A stretch of DNA of 64,000 bases from positions 1,364,001 to 1,428,000 of the forward strand of contig NZ_JACIEH010000001.1 in the NCBI RefSeq assembly GCF_014196745.1, written 5' to 3'. The notes beneath the pieces were generated by a model. That model saw nothing but the letters and a program-made list of their open reading frames with translations. It did no database searches and was not told the origin of the DNA. Both the position numbers and the translations under genes were made by a program. How positions within the stretch are numbered: the stretch's first letter is position 1; each line of letters opens with the position of its first letter. This stretch comes from Sphingomonas kyeonggiensis. Its GTDB lineage: Bacteria; Pseudomonadota; Alphaproteobacteria; Sphingomonadales; Sphingomonadaceae. Positions 1 through 7,822 of the stretch are shown here, in pieces.

Positions 1-471
1 GGCTTCTTCATCGAGCCGAGCGCGGGCGAGAGCTACTGGCACGGCGCCGTCGCCTTCAACGAGCATCTGATGCATGCGATGCACGAGGTGCCGGTGTGGG
101 TGAAGCTCAGCGCGACGATCGCGATGCTGAGCGGCCTGGCCATTGCGTATGGCGCGTACATCGTGTCGCCGAGCTTCCCCGCGAAGTTCGCCGAGGCGTT
201 CCGCCCGCTGTACCTCTTCTCGCTCAACAAGTGGTATTTCGACGAGCTCTACAACTTCCTGTTCGTGCGCCCCGCCTTCGCGATCGGTCGCCTGTTCTGG
301 AAGAAGGGTGACGAAGCCACGATCGACCGGTTCGGCCCCAATGGTGTCGCGAAGGTCGTCCAGCTCGGCGGTGGTGTCACTGCCAAGCTGCAATCCGGAT
401 ATGTCTACGCCTATGCCTTCATCATGCTGATCGGCCTCACTGCCGCGCTGACCTGGGTGATCGCGCGATGA
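1..471 (+). CDS. nuoL: NADH-quinone oxidoreductase subunit L, C-terminal part (partial)
   Basis: This is the last 156 codons of the proton-pumping antiporter-like subunit L of respiratory complex I; the 5' part lies outside the window. The visible part reads in frame from base 1. It holds a membrane segment (about residues 32-52 of the fragment), the hydrophilic stretch with the KWYFDELYN motif typical of the NuoL lateral-helix region, and a final C-terminal membrane helix. The stop TGA overlaps the ATG of nuoM (ATGA, 468-471), so translation is probably coupled in the nuo operon. The call rests on this motif, the terminal helix and the nuoM-nuoN neighbours. Confidence 0.93.
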   Translation, partial: GFFIEPSAGESYWHGAVAFNEHLMHAMHEVPVWVKLSATIAMLSGLAIAYGAYIVSPSFPAKFAEAFRPLYLFSLNKWYFDELYNFLFVRPAFAIGRLFWKKGDEATIDRFGPNGVAKVVQLGGGVTAKLQSGYVYAYAFIMLIGLTAALTWVIAR

Positions 472-2039
472 GCGGCTTCCCGATCCTCACCGTCATGCTG
501 GCGGTGCCCGCGATTGCCGCGGTCGCCTGCCTGTTCCTCAACGCGCAGGGCGCACGCTGGCTGGCGCTTGCCGCCACCTTCGTGGACCTGGCGCTCGGCA
601 TCCTGCTCTGGTCCGGTTTCCAGACCGGCGATGGCGCTGCCCAGTGGCAGTTCGTCGAGCATGTCCGCCTGTTCGGCATCGGCGGCGCCGAGTTCGCCTG
701 GGCACTCGGCATCGACGGCTTCGCGCTGCTGCTGATCGTGCTGTCGGTCTTCCTGATGCCGATCTGCATCGGGGCGAGCTGGCTCTCGGTCACCAAGCGC
801 GTGCCGGAGTACATGGCTGCGTTCCTCGCCACCGAAGTGCTGATGATCGGCACCTTCGCGGCGCAGGACCTGATGCTGTTCTACGTCTTCTTCGAAGGCG
901 GCCTGATCCCGATGTTCCTGATCATCGGCATCTGGGGCGGCGCCAACCGCATCTACGCGTCGTACAAGTTCTTCCTGTACACGCTGCTCGGCTCGCTGCT
1001 GATGCTGATCGCGATCATCTACATGATCCTGACCACCGGCACGACCTCGATCCCGGCGCTGATGCAGCACGACTTCCCGGCGCATGTGCAGACATGGCTA
1101 TGGCTGGCCTTCTTCGCCTCGTTTGCGGTGAAGATGCCGATGTGGCCGGTCCACACCTGGCTTCCCGACGCGCACGTCCAGGCGCCGACCGCCGGTTCGG
1201 TCATCCTGGCGGGCGTGCTGCTGAAGCTCGGCGGCTATGGCTTCCTGCGCTTCTCGCTGCCGATGTTCCCGGAAGCGTCCGCCCAGTTCATCTGGCTGGT
1301 GTTCCTGCTCTCGGCCGTCGCGGTGGTCTACACCTCGCTCGTCGCCCTGGTGCAGAGCGACATGAAGAAGCTGATCGCCTATTCGTCGGTCGCCCATATG
1401 GCGATCGTGACCTTCGGCCTGTTCGCACTCAATTCGCAGGGCATCGAGGGCGCGATGATGGTGATGCTCGGCCACGGCGTGGTCTCGGGCGCGCTCTTCC
1501 TGTGCGTTGGCGTCATCTATGACCGCCTGCACACTCGCGAGATCGACCGTTACGGCGGCCTCGCGATCAACATGCCGCGCTATGCCGTGCTGTTCCTGCT
1601 GTTCACCATGGCCTCTGTCGGCCTGCCGGGCACCAGCAACTTCATCGGCGAGTTCCTGAGCCTTGCCGGCATCTACCAGGTCTCGACGCTCTATGCGCTG
1701 CTCGGCACCACCGGCATCATCCTGGGCGCGGCGTACATGCTGTACCTGTATCGCCGGGTGGCCTTTGGCGACCTGACCAAGGACGATGTGAAGGCGATGC
1801 CGGACCTCGACCTGCGCGAGTTCGTCATGCTCGGCGCGCTGGCCGCGGTCACCCTCTGGATGGGTGTCTATCCGGAGAGCTTCATGAAGCCGATGCGCGG
1901 CGACGTGGAGAAACTGGTTGCCCGCCTCGAGCGCGCCGCGCCTGCCGGGGACTCGCTGCCGACCGTCGGCAAGCCCGCGCCTGCCGTTGAACATGGCGAA
2001 CACGCCGCTGCCCCTGTTGCGCACGGGGAGGCGCACTGA
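468..2039 (+). CDS. nuoM: NADH-quinone oxidoreductase subunit M
   Basis: This 523-residue, about 14-helix inner-membrane protein is one of the three antiporter-like proton channels of complex I. Family hallmarks are visible: the essential membrane glutamate in the FEGGLIPMF segment (E143, equivalent to the well-known E144 of E. coli), the lysine in AVKMPMWPVHTWLPDAH (K222), and the KKLIAYSSVAHM helix. The C-terminus ends in an Ala/His-rich tail that looks lineage-specific. It starts inside the nuoL stop codon and its own stop overlaps the nuoN start by one base (TGATG), so all three subunits are one translationally coupled transcript. Confidence 0.97.
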   Translation: MSGFPILTVMLAVPAIAAVACLFLNAQGARWLALAATFVDLALGILLWSGFQTGDGAAQWQFVEHVRLFGIGGAEFAWALGIDGFALLLIVLSVFLMPICIGASWLSVTKRVPEYMAAFLATEVLMIGTFAAQDLMLFYVFFEGGLIPMFLIIGIWGGANRIYASYKFFLYTLLGSLLMLIAIIYMILTTGTTSIPALMQHDFPAHVQTWLWLAFFASFAVKMPMWPVHTWLPDAHVQAPTAGSVILAGVLLKLGGYGFLRFSLPMFPEASAQFIWLVFLLSAVAVVYTSLVALVQSDMKKLIAYSSVAHMAIVTFGLFALNSQGIEGAMMVMLGHGVVSGALFLCVGVIYDRLHTREIDRYGGLAINMPRYAVLFLLFTMASVGLPGTSNFIGEFLSLAGIYQVSTLYALLGTTGIILGAAYMLYLYRRVAFGDLTKDDVKAMPDLDLREFVMLGALAAVTLWMGVYPESFMKPMRGDVEKLVARLERAAPAGDSLPTVGKPAPAVEHGEHAAAPVAHGEAH

Positions 2040-3487
2040 TGAACTATTCGCTCCAATTGATGATGGCGCTGCCCGAGCTGGTGCTCGCCGTGGGCGCCAT
2101 CCTCCTCATGCTCGTCGCCGCCTGGGGTGGTAGCCAGTCGACCAAGCTGGTGAGCTGGACCGCCATCGCCGTGCTGATCGGCGCGGGCATCTCGCTGGCC
2201 GGTCCGGCTTCGGCGGGTGGCGAGGCCTTTGGTGGCCTCTACCGTCCGGACATGTTCGCCGCCTTCGCCAAGGCGCTGATCTTCCTGGCCGCCGGCGTTT
2301 CGATCCTGATCGCGCCGCGCTTCTTCCAGCAGACCTCGGGTGACGATCTGCGTCCGGAATATCCGGTGCTGATCCTGCTTTCCGCTGCCGGCATGGGCAT
2401 GATGGTTTCGGCGGGCGACCTGATGTCGCTTTATGTCGGCCTCGAGCTGATGAGCCTTGCTTCGTACATCCTCGCCAGCTTCATGCGCCGCGATGCGCGT
2501 TCGGCGGAAGCGGGCCTGAAGTATTTCGTCCTCGGTGCGCTGGCCTCGGGCATCCTGCTCTACGGCATCAGCCTTGTGTACGGCTTCTCGGGCACGACGC
2601 TCTTCTCGGGCATCGCCGACGCCTATGCCTCGGGCGAGCAGAAGACCGGGCTGCTGTTCGGCCTAGTGTTCGTCTTCTCCGGCCTCGCCTTCAAGATGTC
2701 GGCCGTGCCGTTTCACATGTGGACGCCGGACGTGTACGAAGGCGCGCCGACCCCGGTGACCGCCTTCTTCGCCTCGGCACCCAAGGTTGCCGCGATCGCG
2801 CTCGCCACCCGCGTTGCGATCGATGCGATGGGCCCGGCGATCGCCGACTGGCGCCAGATCGTGATCTTCGCCTCGCTCGCATCGATCATCTTCGGCTCGG
2901 TCGCTGCGATCCGTCAGGACAACATCAAGCGACTGCTCGCCTACTCCTCGATCGCCAATGTCGGCTTCGCGCTGGTCGGCCTGGCCGCCGGCGGCGAGGC
3001 GGGTGTGTCGAGCGTGATGTACTATGTCGCGATCTACGTGGTGATGACGCTGGGCAGCTTCCTCGTCGTGCTGCAGATGCGCGATGCGGAGGGCCGTCCG
3101 GTCGAGACGATCTCAAGCCTGGCCGGCATGTCGCACACCCGCCCGGGTCTCGCGGTGGCGATGGCCATCTTCATGTTCAGCCTCGCCGGCATCCCGCCGC
3201 TGCTCGGCTTCTTCTCGAAGCTGCAGGTGTTCCTGGCGGCGGTGCATGCCGGCCTGTACGTCTTTGCCGCGGTGGCTGCCGCTGCCTCAACGATCGGCGC
3301 CTACTACTACCTCAAGATCGTCAAGGTGATGTACTTCGACGAGCCGGCGCCGGCCTTTGGCGGGCGTACCGACCCGGTCGAGGGCGTGCTGCTGGTGATC
3401 GCCGCGGTGGTGATCTCGCCGCTGGGCTGGCCGCTGCTGGGCTTCCTCGAAGTCTGGACCGGCGCAGCTGCGAAGGCGCTGTTCTGA
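2039..3487 (+). CDS. nuoN: NADH-quinone oxidoreductase subunit N
   Basis: This 482-residue polytopic protein is the third antiporter-like subunit of complex I. Membrane-embedded charged residues of the family are present: E136 in VGLELMSLASYIL and K219 in FKMSAVPFHMWTPDVYEGAP, followed by the IKRLLAYSSIANVG helix. It is the last nuo gene; biotin ligase follows with a four-base overlap. The order nuoL-M-N-birA is a common alphaproteobacterial arrangement. Confidence 0.97.
   Translation: MNYSLQLMMALPELVLAVGAILLMLVAAWGGSQSTKLVSWTAIAVLIGAGISLAGPASAGGEAFGGLYRPDMFAAFAKALIFLAAGVSILIAPRFFQQTSGDDLRPEYPVLILLSAAGMGMMVSAGDLMSLYVGLELMSLASYILASFMRRDARSAEAGLKYFVLGALASGILLYGISLVYGFSGTTLFSGIADAYASGEQKTGLLFGLVFVFSGLAFKMSAVPFHMWTPDVYEGAPTPVTAFFASAPKVAAIALATRVAIDAMGPAIADWRQIVIFASLASIIFGSVAAIRQDNIKRLLAYSSIANVGFALVGLAAGGEAGVSSVMYYVAIYVVMTLGSFLVVLQMRDAEGRPVETISSLAGMSHTRPGLAVAMAIFMFSLAGIPPLLGFFSKLQVFLAAVHAGLYVFAAVAAAASTIGAYYYLKIVKVMYFDEPAPAFGGRTDPVEGVLLVIAAVVISPLGWPLLGFLEVWTGAAAKALF
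3472..3476 (+). promoter_or_regulatory. Ribosome binding site supporting a CTG start for birA
   Basis: GAAGG lies within the last codons of nuoN, seven bases before CTG 3484. It is the only well-spaced purine-rich site near a possible birA start and it decides the start given for that gene. Confidence 0.5.
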
Positions 3488-4185
3488 CCGCGACCGTTCG
3501 GACCGTCGCCGAGACGGGATCGACCAATGCCGACATGGCCGAGCTCGCCCGAAGCGGGGCGAGCGAAGGCCTGTGGCTGAGAGCCGAGCGGCAGACCGCG
3601 GGCAAGGGCCGACAGGGCCGTGCCTGGCAGTCGCCGCTCGGCAATCTCTACGCCTCGACCCTGGTGCGGACGCGGGCAGGGGAGCCGAGCCCCGCCACGC
3701 TGGCGCTGGTCGCCGCGGTGGCGCTCGACGAGACCGCGCGGGTGTTCGGCATCGAGCCGATGCTCAAATGGCCCAACGACCTGCTGGTGGGCGGGGCCAA
3801 GCTCTCCGGCATCCTGCTCGAGCGGGTGGGAGACGCGGTGATCCTCGGCTTCGGGGTGAACCTCGCGCATCACCCCGAGGGCCTTGACCGCCTCGCCACC
3901 AGCTTCGCCGCCCATGGTCCGGCGCCCGATCCCCAGATCTTCGCCGAGACATTGGCCGAAAGCTTCGGTCGCTGGGTCTCGCGCTGGCGGGATGGCATCG
4001 CGCCGGTGCGCGAGCGCTGGCTGGCTCGAGCGCACCCGATCGACACCGCGCTTACCGCACGCCTGGCCGACGGATCGAGCATCGACGGCCTGTTCGGCGG
4101 CCTCGACAGCGAGGGCGCACTCATCCTGCGCTTGGCCGATGGCACCAGCCATGTCATTCACGCCGCAGACGTGTTCCTGCTCTGA
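3484..4185 (+). CDS. birA: Biotin--[acetyl-CoA-carboxylase] ligase, no DNA-binding domain
   Basis: This is biotin protein ligase, which makes biotinyl-5'-AMP and transfers biotin to the carboxyl carrier protein. The roughly 233-residue form begins directly with the catalytic domain: ETGSTN substrate motif at about residues 10-15, the biotinyl-AMP loop [10 protein letters not shown], and LKWPNDLLV with the catalytic lysine. The N-terminal winged helix of the E. coli repressor form is absent, so it should be monofunctional. No ATG or GTG precedes ETGSTN in frame after the nuoN region. I place the start at CTG 3484, overlapping the nuoN stop, because a GAAGG ribosome site sits at 3472-3476 seven bases upstream. 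The first in-frame ATG (3535) would delete the conserved motif. Confidence 0.88.
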   Translation: MTATVRTVAETGSTNADMAELARSGASEGLWLRAERQTAGKGRQGRAWQSPLGNLYASTLVRTRAGEPSPATLALVAAVALDETARVFGIEPMLKWPNDLLVGGAKLSGILLERVGDAVILGFGVNLAHHPEGLDRLATSFAAHGPAPDPQIFAETLAESFGRWVSRWRDGIAPVRERWLARAHPIDTALTARLADGSSIDGLFGGLDSEGALILRLADGTSHVIHAADVFLL

Positions 4186-4196
4186 GAGGCCCGGAA

Positions 4197-4970
4197 ATGC
4201 TGCTCGCCATCGATGCCGGCAACACCAATGTCGTCTTCGCCCTGCTGGAGGGCGGCGAAGTCCGCGCCCGCTGGCGGATCGCCACCGACCCGCGCCGCAC
4301 CGCCGATGAATATGCGGTGTGGTTGAGCCAGCTGCTCAACCTGGAAGGCTATGACCGCGCCGATGTGACCGGGGTGATCGTCGGCACGGTGGTGCCGCGC
4401 GCGCTGCACAACCTCCAGGTGCTCGCCAGCAAATACTTCAAGACCGAGGCGGTGATCGCCGGGCAGGGCAAGGCCGAATGGGGCTTCCCGCTCGATGTCG
4501 AGGAGCCGCAGGGGCTGGGTGCCGACCGTGCGCTCAACATGATCGCCGGCCATGCCCGCCATCCGGGCGACCTGATCATCATCGACTTCGGCACCGCCAC
4601 CACCTTCGAGGTGGTCGATTATCGCGGTGCCTACAAGGGTGGGATCATCGCCCCGGGCATCAACCTCTCTTTGGATGCACTCGTCACCGCGGCGGCCAAG
4701 CTGCCGCGCATCGCGATCACCGCGCCGGCTACCACCAGCGTCGTTGGTCGCAATACCGTCGATCAGATGCACATCGGCATCTATTGGGGCTATATCGCGA
4801 TGATCGAAGGGCTGGTCGCGCGGATGAAGGCGGAGATCGGGCGACCGGTCAAAGTCGTCGCCACCGGCGGCTTGGCCGTGCTGTTCGAGAAGCAAACCGA
4901 CGTTTTCGACGTGATTGAACCCGATCTGACCATTCAAGGGTTGGCGATGCTGTGGGAACGCAGCCGTTGA
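4197..4970 (+). CDS. coaX: Type III pantothenate kinase
   Basis: CoaX phosphorylates pantothenate in the first step of coenzyme A synthesis. At 257 residues it has the family's usual size. The ASKHA-fold phosphate loop is at the N-terminus ([11 protein letters not shown], with D6), followed by [12 protein letters not shown] and the [11 protein letters not shown] motif. It starts 11 bases after birA with GAGAGG upstream, and RNase J follows 13 bases after its stop, so birA-coaX-rnj form one transcription unit. A biotin ligase next to a CoA-synthesis gene fits a small cofactor cluster behind nuo. Confidence 0.95.
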   Translation: MLLAIDAGNTNVVFALLEGGEVRARWRIATDPRRTADEYAVWLSQLLNLEGYDRADVTGVIVGTVVPRALHNLQVLASKYFKTEAVIAGQGKAEWGFPLDVEEPQGLGADRALNMIAGHARHPGDLIIIDFGTATTFEVVDYRGAYKGGIIAPGINLSLDALVTAAAKLPRIAITAPATTSVVGRNTVDQMHIGIYWGYIAMIEGLVARMKAEIGRPVKVVATGGLAVLFEKQTDVFDVIEPDLTIQGLAMLWERSR

Positions 4971-4983
4971 CCGAGGAAACCAA

Positions 4984-6621
4984 GTGACCCCTGAAAAAGA
5001 ACTCCTGTTCCTCGCGCTGGGCGGCTCCGGCGAGATCGGCATGAACGTCAATCTCTATGGCTGCCAGGGCAAATGGCTGATGGTGGATTGCGGCATCACC
5101 TTCGGCACTCCCGAATATCCGGGCATCGACGTGATCCTGCCCGACCTGCAGTTCATCGAGGAGCGGATCGACGACCTGCTCGGCATCGTCCTGACGCATG
5201 GCCATGAAGACCATATCGGCGCGCTACCCTATCTGGCGGGCGAGCTGGACGTGCCGCTCTACGCCACCCCGTTCACCGCGGGCCTGATCCGCGGCAAGCT
5301 GGAAGAGGAGGGCATCGAGGAGAAGGTCGAGCTCAACGTCGTCGACGAGGAAGGGCCGTTCAACATCGGCCCGTTCCGCATCACCTATACGCCGCTCGCC
5401 CACTCGATCCCCGAGGGCAACGCCGTGCTGATCGAGACGCCGTACGGAAGCGTGTTCCACACCGGCGACTGGAAGCTGGACGACGCACCTGCGCTTGGTG
5501 GTGCCTCCACCGCCGAGGAACTGACCGCGATCGGCGACAAGGGCGTGCTCGCCCTGGTCTGCGATTCGACCAATGTCTTCAATCCCGAGGCCTCGGGATC
5601 GGAAGCGGCGGTCCGTGAGGGGCTCGACCAGGTCATCGGCGCCGCCAAGGGCCGGGTGCTGGTCACCACCTTCGCCTCCAACGCCGCGCGGTTGCAGACG
5701 CTGGGCGAAGTCGCCCGCGACACCGGGCGCGAGCTCTGCGTCGCAGGGCGCTCGCTCGACCGCATCCTGCGCGTCGCCAAGCAGACTGGCTATCTGCGCG
5801 ACTTCCCCGAGACGGTCGATTTCGAAGCGGCGATGGACCTGCCGGCGAACAAGGTGCTGATCGTCGCCACCGGCGGCCAGGGCGAGCCGCGCGCCGCGCT
5901 CAACCGCATCGCCGAGGGCAGCCATGTCCTCAAGGTGCACGAGGGCGATACCGTCGTGTTCTCCTCGCGCCAGATTCCGGGCAACGAGATCGCGATCGGG
6001 CGGATCATGAACACGCTGGCGGGCAAGGGCGTCGAGCTGATCACCGATCGGCAGGCCTTCATCCACGTCTCCGGCCATCCGGGCCGCCCCGAGCTGGCCG
6101 AGATGTACAAGTGGATCCGGCCCGAGATCGTCGTGCCGGTGCACGGCGAGGTGCGCCACATGTACGAGCAGGCCCGCTTCGCGCTCGAGCAGGGCGTGCC
6201 CAAGTCGATCCGCCAGGTGAATGGCGACATCATCCGCCTGGCACCGAACGGTCCGTCCAAGATCGGCGAGGCCCCGGTGGGCCGGCTCGTGCTCGACGGC
6301 GACATCATCCTGCCGGCCGACGGCGCGACGATCACCGAGCGGCGCCGTGTGGCGCTCTATGGCCAGATCAGCGCGGCGGTGGTGATCCGCAACGGCAAGC
6401 TCGCTGGCGAGCCGCAGATCCGCCTGCAGGGCATTCCCGTCGAGGAGGACCGCGAGGACTTCATCGCCGAGGCGTCCGACGCCGCGCGCGAAGCGGTGAA
6501 GAAGGACGGCAAGGGCGATGTCGAGCGGCTGCGCGAGTCGATCCGCCTGGCAGTGCGTCGCGCCGCGGTGCGTTACACGGGCAAGAAGCCCGTGGTGGAC
6601 GTGCTGATCATCGAGCAATAG
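4984..6621 (+). CDS. rnj: Ribonuclease J (metallo-beta-lactamase/beta-CASP)
   Basis: This is a 545-residue RNase J, an exo- and endoribonuclease acting in RNA processing and decay. The metallo-beta-lactamase zinc motif LTHGHEDHIG is at residues 70-79 (H72, H74, D76, H77), further metal ligands lie in the HTGDWKLDD region, and the beta-CASP domain and the VSGHPGRPEL motif follow. The start is GTG at 4984 with GAGGAA about eight bases upstream. Alphaproteobacteria commonly keep a single RNase J alongside RNase E. The gene ends shortly before a 28-bp palindrome at 6637-6664. Confidence 0.95.
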   Translation: MTPEKELLFLALGGSGEIGMNVNLYGCQGKWLMVDCGITFGTPEYPGIDVILPDLQFIEERIDDLLGIVLTHGHEDHIGALPYLAGELDVPLYATPFTAGLIRGKLEEEGIEEKVELNVVDEEGPFNIGPFRITYTPLAHSIPEGNAVLIETPYGSVFHTGDWKLDDAPALGGASTAEELTAIGDKGVLALVCDSTNVFNPEASGSEAAVREGLDQVIGAAKGRVLVTTFASNAARLQTLGEVARDTGRELCVAGRSLDRILRVAKQTGYLRDFPETVDFEAAMDLPANKVLIVATGGQGEPRAALNRIAEGSHVLKVHEGDTVVFSSRQIPGNEIAIGRIMNTLAGKGVELITDRQAFIHVSGHPGRPELAEMYKWIRPEIVVPVHGEVRHMYEQARFALEQGVPKSIRQVNGDIIRLAPNGPSKIGEAPVGRLVLDGDIILPADGATITERRRVALYGQISAAVVIRNGKLAGEPQIRLQGIPVEEDREDFIAEASDAAREAVKKDGKGDVERLRESIRLAVRRAAVRYTGKKPVVDVLIIEQ

Positions 6622-6636
6622 CCATCGAGCCAATAT

Positions 6637-6664
6637 CGTCATCCCGGCTTTCGCCGGGATGACG
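6637..6664. repeat. REP-like 28-bp palindrome, single copy
   Basis: Perfect 12-base arms (CGTCATCCCGGC and its complement) enclose a TTTC loop. The same arms recur at 16152-16179 and 63137-63164 as single hairpins, and as the outer parts of the paired elements at 7201, 48708 and 56737. All copies are intergenic. Lying 15 bases after the RNase J stop, it could also stabilise the 3' end or weakly terminate, but no T-run follows. Confidence 0.85.
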
Positions 6665-6682
6665 ATCTGCTATCACCGGGCC

Positions 6683-6964
6683 ATGCCCTGGAAGTCCGCG
6701 CTCGCCATCTATTTCCTGTTCTGGGCCTTCTCGGTGTTCCTCGTCCTGCCCTTCGGGGTGAAGACGAGCGAGGAGGCGGGTGTCGCGCTGGTCCCCGGCC
6801 AGGCGCCGAGCGCACCGCACGAGTTCAACGCCGGGCGCATCGCCAAGCGGACCACGATCGTCGCGACCGTGCTGTTCGCGATCTTCTATCTCAACTACGT
6901 CAATGGCTGGGTGACCACCGACATGCTCGACTGGTGGTCGCAGGTGCAGTCGAAGGCTTCGTAG
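6683..6964 (+). CDS. DUF1467 family membrane protein
   Basis: This 93-residue inner-membrane protein has two predicted helices (about residues 5-23 and 54-74) and the WAFSVFLVLPFGVKTSEEAG stretch typical of DUF1467. The family is widespread in alphaproteobacteria and often lies downstream of RNase J; its function is unknown. I chose the ATG at 6683. An earlier in-frame start would place the N-terminus inside the palindromic repeat. The ribosome site is weak. Confidence 0.83.
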   Translation: MPWKSALAIYFLFWAFSVFLVLPFGVKTSEEAGVALVPGQAPSAPHEFNAGRIAKRTTIVATVLFAIFYLNYVNGWVTTDMLDWWSQVQSKAS

Positions 6965-7200
6965 CGTCTCCTACGGCCCGTTCTGGGCGACTCGGCAGCG
7001 TAGATGAAGTGCATGCCCGGGACCGGTTCCTGCCGCGGAAAGATTGCAAAGGTCGTGCACAGAGTGGGTCGCGTCGAGCGATGCCGCGCAATATGATTGC
7101 GTGGACGGGATCCTATTTTTCCTACGGGTCAAAGAGCGGCCGGGCAGGCGCCGGGCCGCGCGAGGGAAACAGGCGAAATCCTATTTTGCAAGCCTGCCCT
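6965..7200. other. Intergenic region without a recognisable gene
   Basis: Together with the following repeat this gives about 330 bases between the DUF1467 gene and the next coding region. Short open frames here have no plausible start site or protein character. I see no RNA gene or terminator, only the paired palindrome that begins at 7201. Confidence 0.6.
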
Positions 7201-7277
7201 CATCCCGGCGAAAGCTGGGATCTTGTGGGGCTGTTCCGCGCCTTCGCCTGAGATCCCGGCTTTCGCCGGGATGACGG
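7201..7277. repeat. REPIN-like paired palindrome, copy 1
   Basis: Two inverted copies of the REP arm flank a spacer of roughly 35 bases. The left unit (ATCCCGGCGAAAGCTGGGAT) is degenerate in one base and the right unit is followed by GATGACGG. The spacer ends in CGCCTGAGATCCC, matching the spacers of copies 2 (48708-48788) and 3 (56737-56816). The unit length of about 78-81 bases and the shared spacer mark one mobile element family, not chance hairpins. Confidence 0.82.
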
Positions 7278-7294
7278 ATGTGGGCAGCCGGGGG

Positions 7295-7810
7295 CTACTC
7301 AACCTCGCCGCGGTTGATCCGTCCGATCCAGTCGTCGTCCAGGTTCATCAGCGCCTCCGCCACATCGATATGCCCCTTGGCGACCGCCTGCGCCGCCGCG
7401 GCCGACAACAGCATGGCCTGGTCCCAGGGCTCGTGGCGGTGGATACTCACCAGGTCCGGCAGCCGGGCGATGGCCCCCAGATAGGCATCGCCGAGCACTG
7501 CCGGGAGCGCCGGGCCGCGCCCCGTCCTTCGGGCCACTTCGATCGCCGTGGGCAGCAGAAGGAAGTTGAAGTCGAGCTGCCCCGCGAACTGCCCGCCGAT
7601 TTCCACCAGATGCGGCACCGCTGCATAGGAGGCGGTATGGGCGTCACCCTGATGGCAGAGGCTCGACCACAGGCTGAACCACGGCTCCGCTTCCGGATCC
7701 TCCTGCGGCTCCGGCGATGCCGCCAGCGCCCGTAGCAGCACGGGGACGTCACGCGCATCACCATAGGCGTGCTGCAGGCTTCCCCAGAGGGGATCGTCGA
7801 GCGCCAGCAT
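7295..7810 (-). CDS. Uncharacterised HEAT-like helical protein
   Basis: This 171-residue cytoplasmic protein has no signal peptide or membrane helix. It is rich in paired amphipathic helices, with a segment WFSLWSSLCHQGD followed by TASYAAVPHL. I associate that pattern with small HEAT-repeat-like proteins of unknown function, but I cannot name the family with certainty. It starts 12 bases after the stop of the long coiled-coil gene and is probably co-transcribed with it. A REPIN-like repeat lies directly downstream. An immunity-protein role is possible but nothing here shows a partner toxin. Confidence 0.6.
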   Translation of the reverse strand: MLALDDPLWGSLQHAYGDARDVPVLLRALAASPEPQEDPEAEPWFSLWSSLCHQGDAHTASYAAVPHLVEIGGQFAGQLDFNFLLLPTAIEVARRTGRGPALPAVLGDAYLGAIARLPDLVSIHRHEPWDQAMLLSAAAAQAVAKGHIDVAEALMNLDDDWIGRINRGEVE

Positions 7811-7822
7811 GCCGGTTGCGCC

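Noticed and set aside
6934..7251. A possible small gene on the plus strand downstream of DUF1467
   Set aside because: It overlaps the end of the DUF1467 gene and the REPIN-like repeat, has no ribosome site and an irregular Arg/Gly/Pro-rich product.
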